DNA of 64,000 bases from Muribaculaceae bacterium (GCA_017626045.1 JAGAJP010000066.1:1-64000); one strand, 5' to 3'; shown: positions 1 through 8,916, counted from the first letter of the stretch. The notes: a model not told the origin generated them from the sequence alone. Program-made: numbers and translations.

Positions 1-744
1 CTGATGGAGTCCCTTGCATTCGTTTTTGACCGTGATGCTTCCGTATTCCATCTCATTGCTCGCCTTGGCATAGGTGTTGAAGTTAACGATTGCTCCTATC
101 GACGTTGAACAGATTTTGGCGAATTTCTGATTATATAGGAGCGGAATCTGGAAAGAGAACATGTCAAGACTCGAGTGCTTGATCCTGATGCCGTCCTCCA
201 CTCCTGCCATTGCAAGCCTGTCGCCTTCTTTGACAAATATCATGCCATCGCCGCAGAGGTATCTCGCCATAGCGAATCCAAGCCCCATCTCAAACTCCGA
301 ATTGCCTCGTTTCCATGCGATGCCCAGGAGATCTCTTATGCCGACTTCAAAACAGTTCTTGATGTTGGCTTTTCCGGAATAGTTGAAGCGCCAGCCCCAG
401 AACAGATGGTTGAAGCCCACAACGTATCTTTTAGTCTTCTTCTTGGCATCGGTGGCGCTTTTGGGCTCTTTGTCATAAAAGGGTAGCGACATACCCCAGT
501 CGGAAGGGAAGTCCGAGATTTCCACATCGTTGTCGCGGTCAATCTTCATCTCATATTTATAGTGACGTTTGGTCTTCCCGTCTGAGTCATCGTAGATGAC
601 GTCGACGGTAGTGTTGTCATCGGTCTTGCTTACCGTGAAAGTGGTCACATTTTCGATTACTTTAACGGTATCGGTTGTTTCCTGTGCATTGCCGAGGCAG
701 AAAGCGGTCAATGCGGTTATAATCAATGATAGTCGAATGTTCAT
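1..744 (-). CDS. Secreted outer-membrane protein, partial (3' end outside window)
   Basis: The reading frame starts with ATG at 744 and runs off the left edge without a stop, so 248 residues are visible. Residues 1-20 form a signal peptide ending GNA, with cleavage expected before QETT. Next comes an acidic linker with DDNTTVDVIYDD, then a stretch of alternating aromatic and polar residues (GFNHLFWGWRF, FEMGLGFAMARYLCG) typical of a small outer-membrane beta-barrel. It is the last visible gene of the operon that begins with the ECF sigma factor at 2195, 12 bases after the preceding gene. A barrel co-expressed with a sigma/anti-sigma pair fits an envelope-stress circuit; that role is inference. 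No enzyme motif is seen. Confidence 0.6.
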   Translation of the reverse strand, partial: MNIRLSLIITALTAFCLGNAQETTDTVKVIENVTTFTVSKTDDNTTVDVIYDDSDGKTKRHYKYEMKIDRDNDVEISDFPSDWGMSLPFYDKEPKSATDAKKKTKRYVVGFNHLFWGWRFNYSGKANIKNCFEVGIRDLLGIAWKRGNSEFEMGLGFAMARYLCGDGMIFVKEGDRLAMAGVEDGIRIKHSSLDMFSFQIPLLYNQKFAKICSTSIGAIVNFNTYAKASNEMEYGSITVKNECKGLHQ

Positions 745-756
745 AGTGGAATAGTG

Positions 757-1206
757 TTATTTAAGTTTCAGCATATCCCTGACAAATCTTGTGTCTACAT
801 CCCCCTCAAGAAATATCAGTGTGGACTTTTCCTCTCCCGCCGGTCGCCGGTTGAGGTATAGCAGATACCTGCGGTTGCCGCCTACGCCGCCCAGCGAATA
901 GAACCCGAAGTAGAGCTGCCCTTCCTTGTAGGATGTTTCCTTGCTTTCGGCGTTCGCTCCGTCTTTTGCGACAGCCGCGCGCAGTCTGTCGGCGAGAGCC
1001 TTGTTGCCGTTGATGGTGACGCTTCTGTATTCCTTCAGCGTATGTCCGCCGATCTTCCAGTTGTGGTAGGAGATCATCGACACCCCGTTTTGGGAAATGG
1101 TCTCGTTGTCGAAGAAAGAGTCTATGTTTAGCTTCCCTCGGGCATAGCCGGCAGTCGAGACAAAGACTGTCAGCAGTGTCAGTATGATTAATCTTTTCAT
1201 AGCCAT
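757..1206 (-). CDS. Small secreted protein of unknown function (DUF6108-like?)
   Basis: 149 residues with an N-terminal signal peptide (MKRLIILTLLTVFVSTAGYA). The mature part has KLNIDSFF near its start and a conserved-looking GFYSLGG..NRRYLLYLNRR segment near its end. There are two possible ATG starts, 1206 and 1200. The second removes only Met-Ala and gives a more usual signal peptide. The gene follows the anti-sigma-like gene by 18 bases and precedes the outer-membrane protein gene, so it belongs to the same operon. Small exported proteins of this size after ECF sigma operons are common in Bacteroidota; the DUF6108 name is from memory and uncertain. Function unknown. Confidence 0.65.
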   Translation of the reverse strand: MAMKRLIILTLLTVFVSTAGYARGKLNIDSFFDNETISQNGVSMISYHNWKIGGHTLKEYRSVTINGNKALADRLRAAVAKDGANAESKETSYKEGQLYFGFYSLGGVGGNRRYLLYLNRRPAGEEKSTLIFLEGDVDTRFVRDMLKLK

Positions 1207-1224
1207 ATAGATGAGTTTTATAAA

Positions 1225-1716
1225 TTACAAAGATGTGTCTTCAAGTGCCCGCCTCATCTCTTCCAGTTCTGAAAGAGCCTGGTTTGTTGTCTCATTTGAT
1301 GCGGCGCTCATTTCCTCAAGTTGACTGCTGATCAGGGTGCTGACCTCATCCGGGTTTTGGATATATTTCCCTTCAATGTAGGCGTAGCAGACCGGATGAC
1401 CATATTCGTGTCTGTTCAAATATAGGAATACTCCGGAAATGATTACCGCAGCCGCGGCGGCGCAAGAAGCGATTCTTAAGGATGCAAGCCTGAAGGAGGA
1501 AGGCTTGCTTCGAGACTTCCTGACTACCGTCATGCCATCAGACTCGGCCGGTGAAGACTGCAGATGTGTCCAGCTCATCACTGCCAATGCCTCCTCAGCC
1601 ATCGGGTCTTTTTCTTTCATTTCGAGCAGCCGCTTGAGAAGTAGTTGTTCTTCCCTCACACTCAGGTCACCCGAGAAGTATCTTTCGATCATATTGTGAA
1701 GCCTGTCTGTGTTCAT
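1225..1716 (-). CDS. Anti-sigma-like single-pass membrane protein
   Basis: 163 residues. The N-terminal third (residues 1-50) is helical and charged, as in sigma-binding domains. A basic patch (KSRSKPSSFR, about 67-76) precedes one membrane helix at about 82-100. The remainder is an acidic, probably periplasmic tail with a helical segment rich in Glu (SQLEEMSAA, SELEEMRRALE). Its ATG overlaps the stop of the sigma-factor gene as ATGA, which indicates translational coupling. The job inferred from size, topology and position is to hold the sigma factor at the membrane. No zinc motif of the ZAS type is visible, so it is not a classical zinc anti-sigma factor. Confidence 0.65.
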   Translation of the reverse strand: MNTDRLHNMIERYFSGDLSVREEQLLLKRLLEMKEKDPMAEEALAVMSWTHLQSSPAESDGMTVVRKSRSKPSSFRLASLRIASCAAAAAVIISGVFLYLNRHEYGHPVCYAYIEGKYIQNPDEVSTLISSQLEEMSAASNETTNQALSELEEMRRALEDTSL

Positions 1717-2195
1717 TTCGTATGCCTGTTTATATAAAGTTCTCTAATTTTCTTTCTGCATCTCGCCGTTATGACCCGGGCGTTTGCCTCCGAGATGGAG
1801 TAATAGTCCGCTATTTCCTCAAACTCCCATCCGTCACGGTCTCTTCTCAGCAAAATCTCTCTGTCTCGTTCTGTAAGGTTCTGCCTTATCAGAGCGTCGA
1901 TGTTCTCGTAAACGTCGGCATTCTCTTCCGAAGTGTCGGATGCCGCCGGTTCCCTGATATCCTCAATATCTATTTCCGGATGTGCCGACATCCTGCGATG
2001 CATGTCAATCCTGATATTTCTTGCAGCCACGGCGAGCATCCTCTCCGCCTGCTTTCTGTCGGTTATGGTCTCCTTTCGCGACCATAGACGGCAGAACGCC
2101 TCCTGGAGGGAGTCTCTAAATTCGTCGGAGCTTTCGGCTCCGATGAATCTTGCCTTAAACGTTCTGAAGGCTGATGTTAAAATATCTTCTTTCAT
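1713..2195 (-). CDS. RNA polymerase ECF sigma-70 factor
   Basis: 160 residues. Region 2 lies near residues 25-70 (FRDSLQEAFCRLWSRKE, then ARNIRIDMHRR). Region 4 lies near 105-155, with the helix-turn-helix EFEEIADYYSISEANARV followed by a basic recognition helix (ARCRKKIRELY). This is the normal length and domain order of an ECF sigma factor. It heads a four-gene operon with an anti-sigma-like protein, a secreted protein and an outer-membrane protein, and such factors usually activate their own operon in response to envelope signals. No SusC/FecA partner is adjacent, so it is not obviously of the nutrient-receptor type. I found only a weak -7-like match upstream. Confidence 0.85.
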   Translation of the reverse strand: MKEDILTSAFRTFKARFIGAESSDEFRDSLQEAFCRLWSRKETITDRKQAERMLAVAARNIRIDMHRRMSAHPEIDIEDIREPAASDTSEENADVYENIDALIRQNLTERDREILLRRDRDGWEFEEIADYYSISEANARVITARCRKKIRELYINRHTK

Positions 2196-2396
2196 CTATC
2201 TTCAATACGCAGGATGTGGGTTTTTGCAACATGGCTTTCAATAATATTTCAAAAGCTTATGTTAAAAAATATAATTTGTGTGAACAAACGTTGCTTTGTT
2301 TCGTTATAGTTACAAAAAGATTTCAAATCAACAGTTGATGAACTCTTCTCTCCACGTCTAATCAATTTATTAATCAAGTAACAAAACTTAAATACT

Positions 2397-2744
2397 ATGA
2401 TAACGAATCGCGTAATTAAAGAAATCTACAGAAAGTTCAGCAACCCTTCCAGCAAGCCGGAAGGAACACGGCTTGCATATTTCATCGACAAGCTCGCCCC
2501 GATGCATCACATCACGATGAATGCCGATGAAGTGATCTTTGAGGACCAGGACGAGCTAAGTCCTTTCCGCAGGTTTCTTCTGCGCAGTCTGAACGGGATA
2601 ATAGAGTTCGACAGCCAGGTGGCGTTTGTCTTCCGCAATCACATCCTGTTTCTTGGCAAGGACAGCGACGAGATGCGGGTCCACTTCCGGCCGGTGCAGG
2701 AGAGTCCGAACATTATCCGGCGTTTGTTTGCAAGAGCGAGGTAA
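2397..2744 (+). CDS. Hypothetical protein, 115 aa
   Basis: I do not recognise this protein. It has 115 residues, no signal peptide and no membrane segment. The N-terminus is basic (ITNRVIKEIYRKFSN) and the C-terminus is arginine-rich (IIRRLFARAR); in between are acidic stretches (NADEVIFEDQDELS) and a hydrophobic strand pattern (SQVAFVFRNHILFLGK). The gene stands alone, divergent from the sigma operon, and is closed by a strong hairpin at 2754-2797. It is likely cytosolic. The 200-base gap upstream is AT-rich, with no perfect promoter match that I could find. Confidence 0.6.
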   Translation: MITNRVIKEIYRKFSNPSSKPEGTRLAYFIDKLAPMHHITMNADEVIFEDQDELSPFRRFLLRSLNGIIEFDSQVAFVFRNHILFLGKDSDEMRVHFRPVQESPNIIRRLFARAR

Positions 2745-2753
2745 TCACACCTA

Positions 2754-2797
2754 CAAGCAGCGCCCCCGAGACCGCAAGGTCGCGGGGGCGCTGCTTG
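2754..2797. terminator. Strong hairpin terminator between convergent genes
   Basis: A perfect 15-bp stem (2754-2768 with 2783-2797) encloses a smaller acc-gcaa-ggt hairpin with a GNRA-type loop. It lies between the stop at 2744 (+) and the stop at 2820 (-), so it can serve both genes. There is no clear T run on either side. Confidence 0.75.
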
Positions 2798-2819
2798 TGT
2801 TGTGCCCAATAGAGTGGTG

Positions 2820-3362
2820 TCAGTTGTAGTTATAGTCGTCGAGTCCCTCCAGGTCTTCGGGGTTGTAGCCACCCTCGCTGTATAGGTCTTCGTCGAGAAT
2901 GTCGGCGGCCTGCTTCACCGCCACTTCATCAATCTTACGGTCAAACTCGTCGAGGTCAACTTTCTGAGCCGGAGCCTTTCCTTTTTTTAGAGTGCACACA
3001 GGCTCCGACAGCGACCTGCCGGGAATCATCTCCTTCAGTTCCATGAAGAAGGAGCGTTCGGTGAGATAATCGAATACGAACACGAGTTTCTGACCCTCGT
3101 CTTCTACCAGTTCCCCGACCGGAGTATCCTCCATAATCCAGATGTCGCAGTCGGAACTGCTTCCCATGTCTTCGAGTGTGATTTCCTCGTGCCTCTGCCA
3201 GTCGTCGTCGCAGAGGTAGAAAGAATCGATGTCGTCCTTCGTATAGTCCACACTTTCAAGAATGGCATTGCGAAGCTGAAGGAAACTTGACTCCGAGTCT
3301 ATTTCAATTTCGCGGCTGAAGTTGGACGCTTCATCGCTTACAAGTTTGAATCGATATACCAT
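2820..3362 (-). CDS. pRiA4b ORF-3-like domain protein
   Basis: 180 residues, strongly acidic. The N-terminal two thirds fit the plasmid pRiA4b ORF-3-like fold: YRFKLVSDEA.NFSREIEI, then SFLQLRNAILES, then DDIDSFYLCDDDW, then the strand LVFVFDYLTERSFFMELKE. The C-terminal 40 residues are a low-complexity acidic tail (DLYSEGGYNPEDLEGLDDYN). Despite the plasmid name, this domain is widespread on Bacteroidales chromosomes and its biochemical role is not established. The gene is monocistronic, with its own promoter at 3390-3420 and a shared terminator at 2754-2797. Confidence 0.7.
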   Translation of the reverse strand: MVYRFKLVSDEASNFSREIEIDSESSFLQLRNAILESVDYTKDDIDSFYLCDDDWQRHEEITLEDMGSSSDCDIWIMEDTPVGELVEDEGQKLVFVFDYLTERSFFMELKEMIPGRSLSEPVCTLKKGKAPAQKVDLDEFDRKIDEVAVKQAADILDEDLYSEGGYNPEDLEGLDDYNYN

Positions 3363-3389
3363 ATAATTGATATTAGTGTATTTTGACTG

Positions 3390-3420
3390 CGAATTTAATA
3401 CATTTAAATCTTATATACAA
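3390..3420 (-). promoter_or_regulatory. Bacteroidota-type promoter for the gene starting at 3362
   Basis: On the minus strand a -33 TTG (3420-3418) is followed after 20 bases by TAAATTCG (3397-3390), one base off TAnnTTTG. The predicted RNA start is near 3383. Confidence 0.5.
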
Positions 3421-3464
3421 GAGTTTTGTGTTAAATTTTTTATCTCAATATGCATAGCGGTATC

Positions 3465-4256
3465 TCAATATGCGTAGCCGTCGGCTTTGCATTTTGCCTG
3501 CATGCGCTGGATTCTCTTGCTGATGTCCGGATGGGTGGAGAATAGCTGTGCCAGTCCGGAACTTGGGCGCTGGCCCGACGACTGCTCCATCTTCTGGAGT
3601 TTCTTGAACGCCTTCACCATCGCGGCGGGATTCTTTCCATGTTGCTTGAGGAATGTGTAGCCATAGTCGTCGGCATTGTTTTCCTGACTTTTTGAGAATT
3701 TGGCGGATGCGAGGTTCTGTGCTATGGCTCCGAGCTGGGAGTCGGTCAGAGTCGCAACCGTGCTGCTTGTGGATGACAGGAGGTCCATCAGAGCGGCTGT
3801 CTGAAGCGCATTCTTGAATGCGTTTTTTGTATCTTGATGTGCCACATGCCCTATTTCATGCCCGATGACTCCGAGCACCTCGTCGTCGTCCATCGTATCC
3901 ATAAGGCCCGAATATACTCTTATGGAACCGTCGGCGCAGGCGAAGGCATTTATGTCGTTGGTGCGGTAAACCTTGAAGTTCAATGGAATGCCTTCTACGC
4001 TTGTGATTCCGCTTACAATCTTGGCGAGCCTTTTTGTGTAGGGGTCATTGGCTGTGCAGACGGTGCTCTTCGCATCGGTCTGCGCTACGTATGACTTTAC
4101 GTATTCCTGAATCTGACTGTTGGTGACGGTGAGCGACTGCGCCATCTTGGCGCCTCCCTGCGCGAGGCGGTTCATATCTATGCTGTTTGCCACGCTGCAC
4201 CCGGAAAGGGTAATCAGCGCAGCCGCGCATAATGCTGAGATAGAGTAGATCTTCAT
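3465..4256 (-). CDS. M48-family metalloprotease, lipoprotein
   Basis: 263 residues from the ATG at 4256. An upstream ATG at 4280 would add eight residues but would spoil the signal peptide. A lipoprotein signal ends in LITLSGC with the lipid-bearing Cys at 20. The zinc site HEIGH is at about 133-137, and the third ligand Glu is in ENNADDYG at about 192. A C-terminal FSTHPDISKRI motif, typical of periplasmic M48 proteases such as LoiP/BepA, is present. The protein should therefore sit in the periplasm on a lipid anchor and act in quality control of envelope proteins. The gene stands alone. An 18-bp palindrome lies immediately upstream (4271-4288). Confidence 0.85.
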   Translation of the reverse strand: MKIYSISALCAAALITLSGCSVANSIDMNRLAQGGAKMAQSLTVTNSQIQEYVKSYVAQTDAKSTVCTANDPYTKRLAKIVSGITSVEGIPLNFKVYRTNDINAFACADGSIRVYSGLMDTMDDDEVLGVIGHEIGHVAHQDTKNAFKNALQTAALMDLLSSTSSTVATLTDSQLGAIAQNLASAKFSKSQENNADDYGYTFLKQHGKNPAAMVKAFKKLQKMEQSSGQRPSSGLAQLFSTHPDISKRIQRMQAKCKADGYAY

Positions 4257-4270
4257 AAAATAAAGGTTAA

Positions 4271-4288
4271 GAAGTTGCATGCAACTTC
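4271..4288. promoter_or_regulatory. 18-bp perfect palindrome upstream of the M48 protease gene
   Basis: The sequence gaagttgcatgcaacttc equals its own reverse complement. It lies 15 bases before the chosen start of the protease gene and covers an alternative ATG. It could be an operator or a short hairpin at the ribosome-binding region. No regulator is known to me for it. Confidence 0.4.
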
Positions 4289-4301
4289 ATTAAAAACATT
4301 A

Positions 4302-4336
4302 AAAAACGGTGTTACTAATACCGTAACACCGTTTTT
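4302..4336 (-). terminator. Rho-independent terminator of the decarboxylase operon
   Basis: A 14-bp stem (4302-4315 with 4323-4336) with a 7-base loop; on the minus strand it ends in a T run. It lies 29 bases after the stop of the beta-subunit gene. Confidence 0.85.
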
Positions 4337-4364
4337 CTTAAAAAAGTTTCAGAATATAAATCAA

Positions 4365-5528
4365 TTATCCGAGGAATGCGAGAAGCACGCCGGCAGCCAC
4401 AGCACTGCCGATTACGCCTGCCACGTTCGGTCCCATGGCGTGCATCAGCAGATAGTTTGACGGGTCATATTCCTGACCGAGAGTGTTGGAGATTCTGGCA
4501 GCCATAGGCACAGCCGATACGCCGGCGTTGCCGATGAGCGGATTGATCTTCTTGTCTTTCGGGAGAACAAGGTTGAAGAGTTTCACCGAAAGCACACCGG
4601 CGGAAGATGCGATGATAAACGCAATGAAGCCGAGTGCGAAGATAAAGAGTGTCTCCTTGGTGAGGAACAGGTCAGCCTGTGTGGAAGCGCCCACTGTGAG
4701 ACCGAGCAGAATAGTCACGATGTCAGTCATGGCGTTGCTTGCGGTCTTCGCGAGTCGTGTGGTCACACCGCTTTCCCTAAGCAGGTTTCCGAAGAAGAGC
4801 ATGCCGAGAAGGGGAAGACCCGACGGCACGATGAAGCAGGTGAGCATAAGGCCTACAATCGGGAAGATTATCTTCTCGTTTTGCGAAACCACGCGAGCCG
4901 GCTTCATCTTGATGGTGCGCTCTTTCTCTGTAGTGAAGAGTCTCATCAGCGGGGGCTGGATGAGGGGGATAAGCGCCATGTAGGAATAGGCGGACACCGC
5001 GACCGCGCCAAGTAGGGCAGGGTTGAGTTTCGATGTCGTGAAGATCGCTGTCGGGCCGTCGGCACCACCGATGATGGCGACGCAACCTGCCGACAGGGGA
5101 TCCATGCCGATAAGGAGAGCGAGCATATAGGCGCCGAAAATACCAAACTGGGCGCACGCGCCGATAATCATAAGTTTCGGATTGGCGAGCAGAGCCGAGA
5201 AGTCGGTCATCGCGCCGATACCGAGGAAAATCAATGGCGGGTACCATCCCTTCTCTACACCGTTGTAGAGAATATTGAGTACGGAACCGGGTTCATAGAT
5301 GCCGATTTCCATACCCGGCTGAAAGGGAATGTTTCCGATGAGCATACCGAAACCGATAGGCACGAGCAGCAGGGGCTCGAAGTTCTTCTTGATGGCGAGC
5401 CATACGAAGAAGCAGCCCACGGCGAGCATTATGAGATTCTCGTATCTGCAGTTGGCGAAGCCTGTAAAGTTCCAGAATGTCTCAACATTTTCTGAAAGGA
5501 ATTCCCAGAAAGTCTGTGCAAGTATCAT
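4365..5528 (-). CDS. oadB: Sodium-translocating decarboxylase, beta subunit
   Basis: 387 residues, with many membrane helices along the whole length. The hallmark motif [10 protein letters not shown] is at about 154-163, including the Asp that in oxaloacetate/methylmalonyl-CoA decarboxylases is needed for sodium transport. The second conserved region ([13 protein letters not shown]) is near residue 330. This subunit removes the carboxyl group from carboxybiotin and pumps sodium ions out across the inner membrane. It is the last gene of the operon epimerase-alpha-gamma-carrier-beta and is followed by a clear terminator. Given the alpha subunit, the substrate is probably methylmalonyl-CoA, so mmdB would be an equally good symbol. 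Confidence 0.92.
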   Translation of the reverse strand: MILAQTFWEFLSENVETFWNFTGFANCRYENLIMLAVGCFFVWLAIKKNFEPLLLVPIGFGMLIGNIPFQPGMEIGIYEPGSVLNILYNGVEKGWYPPLIFLGIGAMTDFSALLANPKLMIIGACAQFGIFGAYMLALLIGMDPLSAGCVAIIGGADGPTAIFTTSKLNPALLGAVAVSAYSYMALIPLIQPPLMRLFTTEKERTIKMKPARVVSQNEKIIFPIVGLMLTCFIVPSGLPLLGMLFFGNLLRESGVTTRLAKTASNAMTDIVTILLGLTVGASTQADLFLTKETLFIFALGFIAFIIASSAGVLSVKLFNLVLPKDKKINPLIGNAGVSAVPMAARISNTLGQEYDPSNYLLMHAMGPNVAGVIGSAVAAGVLLAFLG

Positions 5529-5548
5529 AATTAGTCAGATTACGGGAA

Positions 5549-5986
5549 TTATCCAATTATCATGATGTCATTGCCCTCGAGCACAGAATCGCCGACGGCA
5601 ACCATGATTTTCTTGACGGTTCCGCCCACGGTGGATTTAACATCGTTTTCCATCTTCATAGCCTCGAGCACACATACGGTGTCGCCGGGATTTACGGTGT
5701 CGCCCTCCTTTACGGTGAAACTCATGATGGTTCCGGGCAGCGGAGCTTTCACAGCGCCGGCGGCGCCGCTTGCGGCAGCGGGTTTCGAAATGACCTTCTC
5801 GCCCGTCGGGGTCTTGGGAGCGGCTGCGGCCTTCGTAGCGTTGATTTTTACCGGAGCCTTGGTTTCTTTCTCAAGTTCCACGGTGTAATGGGTTCCGTTG
5901 ACCACCACTTCCACGTGGTTGTCTTCTACATCACCGACTTCAACGTTGAATTTGATTCCGTTGATCTTATATTTGTATTCTTTCAT
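5549..5986 (-). CDS. mmdC: Biotin carboxyl carrier subunit of the decarboxylase
   Basis: 145 residues. An N-terminal 45-residue beta region (KYKINGIKFNVEVGDVE) is followed by an Ala/Pro/Lys-rich hinge (about 44-80). A biotinyl domain with the EAMKM motif follows; the biotin lysine is Lys111. The swinging arm carries CO2 from the alpha subunit to the membrane beta subunit. It sits between the gamma and beta genes. Length and hinge are typical of carrier subunits of sodium-pump decarboxylases in Bacteroidota. Confidence 0.9.
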   Translation of the reverse strand: MKEYKYKINGIKFNVEVGDVEDNHVEVVVNGTHYTVELEKETKAPVKINATKAAAAPKTPTGEKVISKPAAASGAAGAVKAPLPGTIMSFTVKEGDTVNPGDTVCVLEAMKMENDVKSTVGGTVKKIMVAVGDSVLEGNDIMIIG

Positions 5987-5997
5987 TTTTTTATTAA

Positions 5998-6588
5998 TTA
6001 TTTGCGGACGTTGCGGTGAAGGTCAGGCAGCGAGCGCAGATTGTAGATTTTGGAGTTCCAGGGAGAATAAGCCTTCTTGATCTGGTGGATGGTGAGGATG
6101 GTGTCTTCGATATCGTGTCCCTGGCCGAAATGCTCGGCAAGTGCCATACCGATGGCTGCGATTGTCTCACCGCTCGCGAGATCTTTGTTGGTCTCGTTGA
6201 TTTCCTTGCCGGCCTTGGCTACCGCCTCATGTTTGCTCTTGGTGAGGAAATACTGCGAGATTTTGCCGAATCCGAGGAAAAGGACACTCAGAAGTATCAG
6301 CGCCAAAATCACGATTGTCATGGCGATGATGGTGAGCGAGCCTCCAAAGGAATCGTTCTCCTCGAGATTTTTGGCTTTCTCAAGCTGGCGCATCTTCTTT
6401 GCGCTCGGACTGACCTCGACGGTGTTGGTCTCCTCGGAAGGAACAGCCACCGACTGCAGGTCATCCTGGCCGTTTGCCCTGCACTCCACACTCGGGGCGT
6501 CGATCTGCTCGGGCGCCTCCTGTGTCTGTGCGAAACCGCAGGTCAGCGACAGGCTGAGAATACCTAAAGTTAAATATCTTTTCAACAT
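5998..6588 (-). CDS. Decarboxylase gamma subunit, OadG-type membrane protein
   Basis: 196 residues. A signal-like segment (1-21, ending FAQ) precedes a long acidic stretch. A membrane helix follows at about 84-107 (LTIIAMTIVILALILLSVLF). After the helix come charged cytosolic residues and a C-terminus with INETNKDLASGETIAAIGMALAEHF and an IHQIKKAYSPWNSKIYNLR tail, usual in Bacteroidota OadG proteins. The gamma subunit anchors the complex and helps assemble alpha and beta. It is longer than the enterobacterial protein because of the N-terminal extension, as seen in relatives. Operon position, between alpha and carrier, supports the call. Confidence 0.85.
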   Translation of the reverse strand: MLKRYLTLGILSLSLTCGFAQTQEAPEQIDAPSVECRANGQDDLQSVAVPSEETNTVEVSPSAKKMRQLEKAKNLEENDSFGGSLTIIAMTIVILALILLSVLFLGFGKISQYFLTKSKHEAVAKAGKEINETNKDLASGETIAAIGMALAEHFGQGHDIEDTILTIHQIKKAYSPWNSKIYNLRSLPDLHRNVRK

Positions 6589-6599
6589 GATTGTCTATA

Positions 6600-8153
6600 T
6601 TATAAAGGAATGTTGCCGTGTTTCTTCGCCGGGTTGCTCTGCTTCTTGGTGGCAAGCATCTGGAGAGCCCTGATCACGCGGAAGCGTGTGTTGCGCGGCT
6701 CGATAACGTCATCGATGTAGCCATACTTGGCGGCATTGTACGGGTTTGCGAAGAGGTCGGTATATTCTTTTTCCTTCTCTTTCTTGAATGCTTCGGGATC
6801 CTCATGCTCCTTTGCCTCCTTGGCGTAGAGCACGCCTACTGCTCCCTCTGCGCCCATGACTGCGATCTCGGCGGTGGGCCATGCGTAGTTCATGTCGCCT
6901 CTGAGCTGCTTGCAGCTCATCACGATATGGCTGCCGCCGTAGCTCTTGCGGAGTGTGACGGTAACCTTGGGCACTGTTGCCTCGCCGTAGGCATAGAGAA
7001 GTTTCGCGCCGTGAAGGATGACAGCGTTGTATTCCTGACCGGTGCCGGGGAGGAATCCGGGAACGTCGACGAGTGTCACGAGCGGAATGTTGAAGGCGTC
7101 GCAGAATCTTACGAAACGGGCTGCCTTGCGCGAAGCGTTGCAGTCGAGCACGCCTGCGAGCACCTTCGGCTGGTTTGCCACGATGCCTACGCTCTGGCCG
7201 TTGAAGCGGGCGAAACCGCAGATGATGTTGCGGGCGTAGTCTTTCTGAACCTCGAGGAATTCGCCGTTGTCGATGATGGCGCCGATTACCTCATACATGT
7301 CGTAAGACTTCTTCGCGCTGTCGGGCACGATGTTGTTGAGCTTGTCTTCCAGACGGTCGATGGGGTCATTGCAGGGCGACAGCGGGGTCTCCTCCATATT
7401 GTTCTGGGGGATGAAGCTGATGAGCTTGCGGATAAGCTTGAGGGCTTCCTCGCCGTCTTCGCAGGCGAAGTGGGTGACGCCTGACTTCGACGCGTGTACG
7501 GATGCGCCGCCGAGCTGCTCCTGGGTAACGTCCTCTCCGGTGACGGTCTTCACTACCGACGGACCTGTAAGGAACATGTAAGACATACCCTTGACCATGA
7601 TGGTGAAGTCGGTGAGTGCCGGTGAATATACGGCACCGCCGGCGCAAGGACCGAGGATGGCGCTGATCTGGGGAACCACACCCGATGCAAGGATGTTTCT
7701 CTGGAATATTTCAGAATATCCGGCGAGGGCGTTGATGCCTTCCTGGATACGGGCGCCGCCTGAGTCGTTGAGTCCGATCACGGGAGCACCCATCTTCATG
7801 GCGAGGTCCATTACCTTGCAGATCTTCTGTGCCATTGTTTCGGAAAGAGAACCTCCGAGCACAGTGAAATCCTGGGCGAATACATATACAAGGCGACCTT
7901 CGATGGTTCCGAAACCGGTAACGACGCCGTCGCCGAGATACTGTTTCTTTTCCATGCCGAAGTTAGTGCTTCTGTGGGTTACAAACATGTCGAGTTCCTC
8001 GAAGCTTCCTTCGTCAAGGAGTTGGTCGATACGCTCGCGGGCTGTGTATTTGCCGCGTTCGTGCTGTTTGGCAATAGCCTTTTCGCCACCGCCGAGACGT
8101 GCTTTGGCACGCTTGTCGATGAGCTCTTGAATCTTTTGTTCTTGAGTGGTCAT
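6600..8153 (-). CDS. mmdA: Methylmalonyl-CoA decarboxylase alpha subunit (carboxyltransferase)
   Basis: 517 residues, the usual length. Two crotonase-type halves are visible. The N-terminal one has [28 protein letters not shown] (near 130) and [16 protein letters not shown] (near 165). The C-terminal one has [14 protein letters not shown] and [12 protein letters not shown] (about 365-405). The enzyme moves the carboxyl group of (S)-methylmalonyl-CoA to biotin on the carrier subunit, giving propionyl-CoA. Propionyl-CoA carboxylase beta subunits share this fold, but the adjoining OadG and OadB genes and the absence of a biotin carboxylase gene favour the sodium pump. It lies 20 bases after the epimerase gene. 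Confidence 0.92.
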   Translation of the reverse strand: MTTQEQKIQELIDKRAKARLGGGEKAIAKQHERGKYTARERIDQLLDEGSFEELDMFVTHRSTNFGMEKKQYLGDGVVTGFGTIEGRLVYVFAQDFTVLGGSLSETMAQKICKVMDLAMKMGAPVIGLNDSGGARIQEGINALAGYSEIFQRNILASGVVPQISAILGPCAGGAVYSPALTDFTIMVKGMSYMFLTGPSVVKTVTGEDVTQEQLGGASVHASKSGVTHFACEDGEEALKLIRKLISFIPQNNMEETPLSPCNDPIDRLEDKLNNIVPDSAKKSYDMYEVIGAIIDNGEFLEVQKDYARNIICGFARFNGQSVGIVANQPKVLAGVLDCNASRKAARFVRFCDAFNIPLVTLVDVPGFLPGTGQEYNAVILHGAKLLYAYGEATVPKVTVTLRKSYGGSHIVMSCKQLRGDMNYAWPTAEIAVMGAEGAVGVLYAKEAKEHEDPEAFKKEKEKEYTDLFANPYNAAKYGYIDDVIEPRNTRFRVIRALQMLATKKQSNPAKKHGNIPL

Positions 8154-8173
8154 TATTCTGAGATGTTGAATAG

Positions 8174-8596
8174 TTACTTTTTGCTGGGATCCTCGCAGAG
8201 TTCAGTGAGAACTGCTTCGGTGCATTTGGGGTGGAGGAAAGCGATGTGGAGGCCGTCGGCGCCCTGACGCGGAGCCTTGTCGATAGTGCGGATGCCTTTT
8301 GCCTCGCATTCGGCGAGTGCCTCGGCTACGCCGCTTTCAACAGCGAACGCCATGTGGTGCATTCCGCCCTTGCCGCCGTTTTTCTCGATGAATTTAGCGA
8401 TGGTGCTGTCGGGGCTGGTGGCCTCGAGGAGCTCGATCTTGGTGTCGCCTACCTTGAAGAAGGCTGTGGTCACCTTCTGGTCTGCCACGACTTCCTGTTT
8501 GTAGCACTTGAGACCTAATACGTCTTCATAGTATTTGATGGCCTCTGCCAGATTAGGCACTGCAATGCCGATGTGTTCGATGTGTGAAATTTCCAT
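8174..8596 (-). CDS. mce: Methylmalonyl-CoA epimerase
   Basis: 140 residues with two glyoxalase-type modules. Metal-ligand candidates are His in [12 protein letters not shown] near the start, His in MHHMAFAV in the middle and Glu near the end (CTEAVLTEL). KDIIELL-like residues ([14 protein letters not shown]) lie between. It interconverts the (R) and (S) forms of methylmalonyl-CoA, supplying the decarboxylase encoded next in the operon. Epimerase first, then alpha, gamma, carrier and beta is the common Bacteroidota order for the succinate-to-propionate pathway. It heads the operon, with a promoter-like element at 8714-8745. Confidence 0.93.
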   Translation of the reverse strand: MEISHIEHIGIAVPNLAEAIKYYEDVLGLKCYKQEVVADQKVTTAFFKVGDTKIELLEATSPDSTIAKFIEKNGGKGGMHHMAFAVESGVAEALAECEAKGIRTIDKAPRQGADGLHIAFLHPKCTEAVLTELCEDPSKK

Positions 8597-8713
8597 TTCG
8601 TTTTGATTATTTATTGGGTTAGTTTTTTATAATAAAATTGCTTTTTTTACAATTTGCGCGAAAACTGTCAACTTGCCTAAGTCGGTGCGGACAGGTATTC
8701 ACATACTTATTGG

Positions 8714-8745
8714 CAAAATTAACAATAATTTTTAAATCAGCGAAA
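8714..8745 (-). promoter_or_regulatory. Promoter-like element of the mce-mmd operon
   Basis: The minus strand carries TAATTTTG (8721-8714), a perfect TAnnTTTG, followed by C. The -33 position has TTTCG (8745-8741) instead of TTTG, 19 bases away. A 14-bp palindrome (attattcgaataat, 8758-8771) lies just upstream and could bind a regulator. Confidence 0.55.
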
Positions 8746-8814
8746 GTTTTTTGAAGAATTATTCGAATAATGAGGGATTTTTTGTGTAAATAGGTAAAAA
8801 AATCATGTAAATCA

Positions 8815-8844
8815 TTGTCATGTCAGAATTTTTTACGATATTTG
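8815..8844 (+). promoter_or_regulatory. Promoter-like element of the lpx operon
   Basis: TTG at 8815-8817, then 19 bases, then GATATTTG at 8837-8844 (one base off TAnnTTTG), followed by C. It lies 73 bases before lpxD in the 320-base gap 8597-8916. That gap otherwise holds only AT-rich sequence and the divergent mce promoter. Confidence 0.55.
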
Positions 8845-8916
8845 CAAAAATAATCGCAGAGACATCTGCCAACAAGAGTTTTTCAACAGAGACTTCTCCT
8901 CGTCTGAAGCGTAAAT

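Noticed and set aside
2820..3362. Plasmid or transposon origin for the pRiA4b-like gene because of its family name
   Set aside because: No mobility genes, repeats or composition change surround it, and the domain is common on chromosomes of this phylum.
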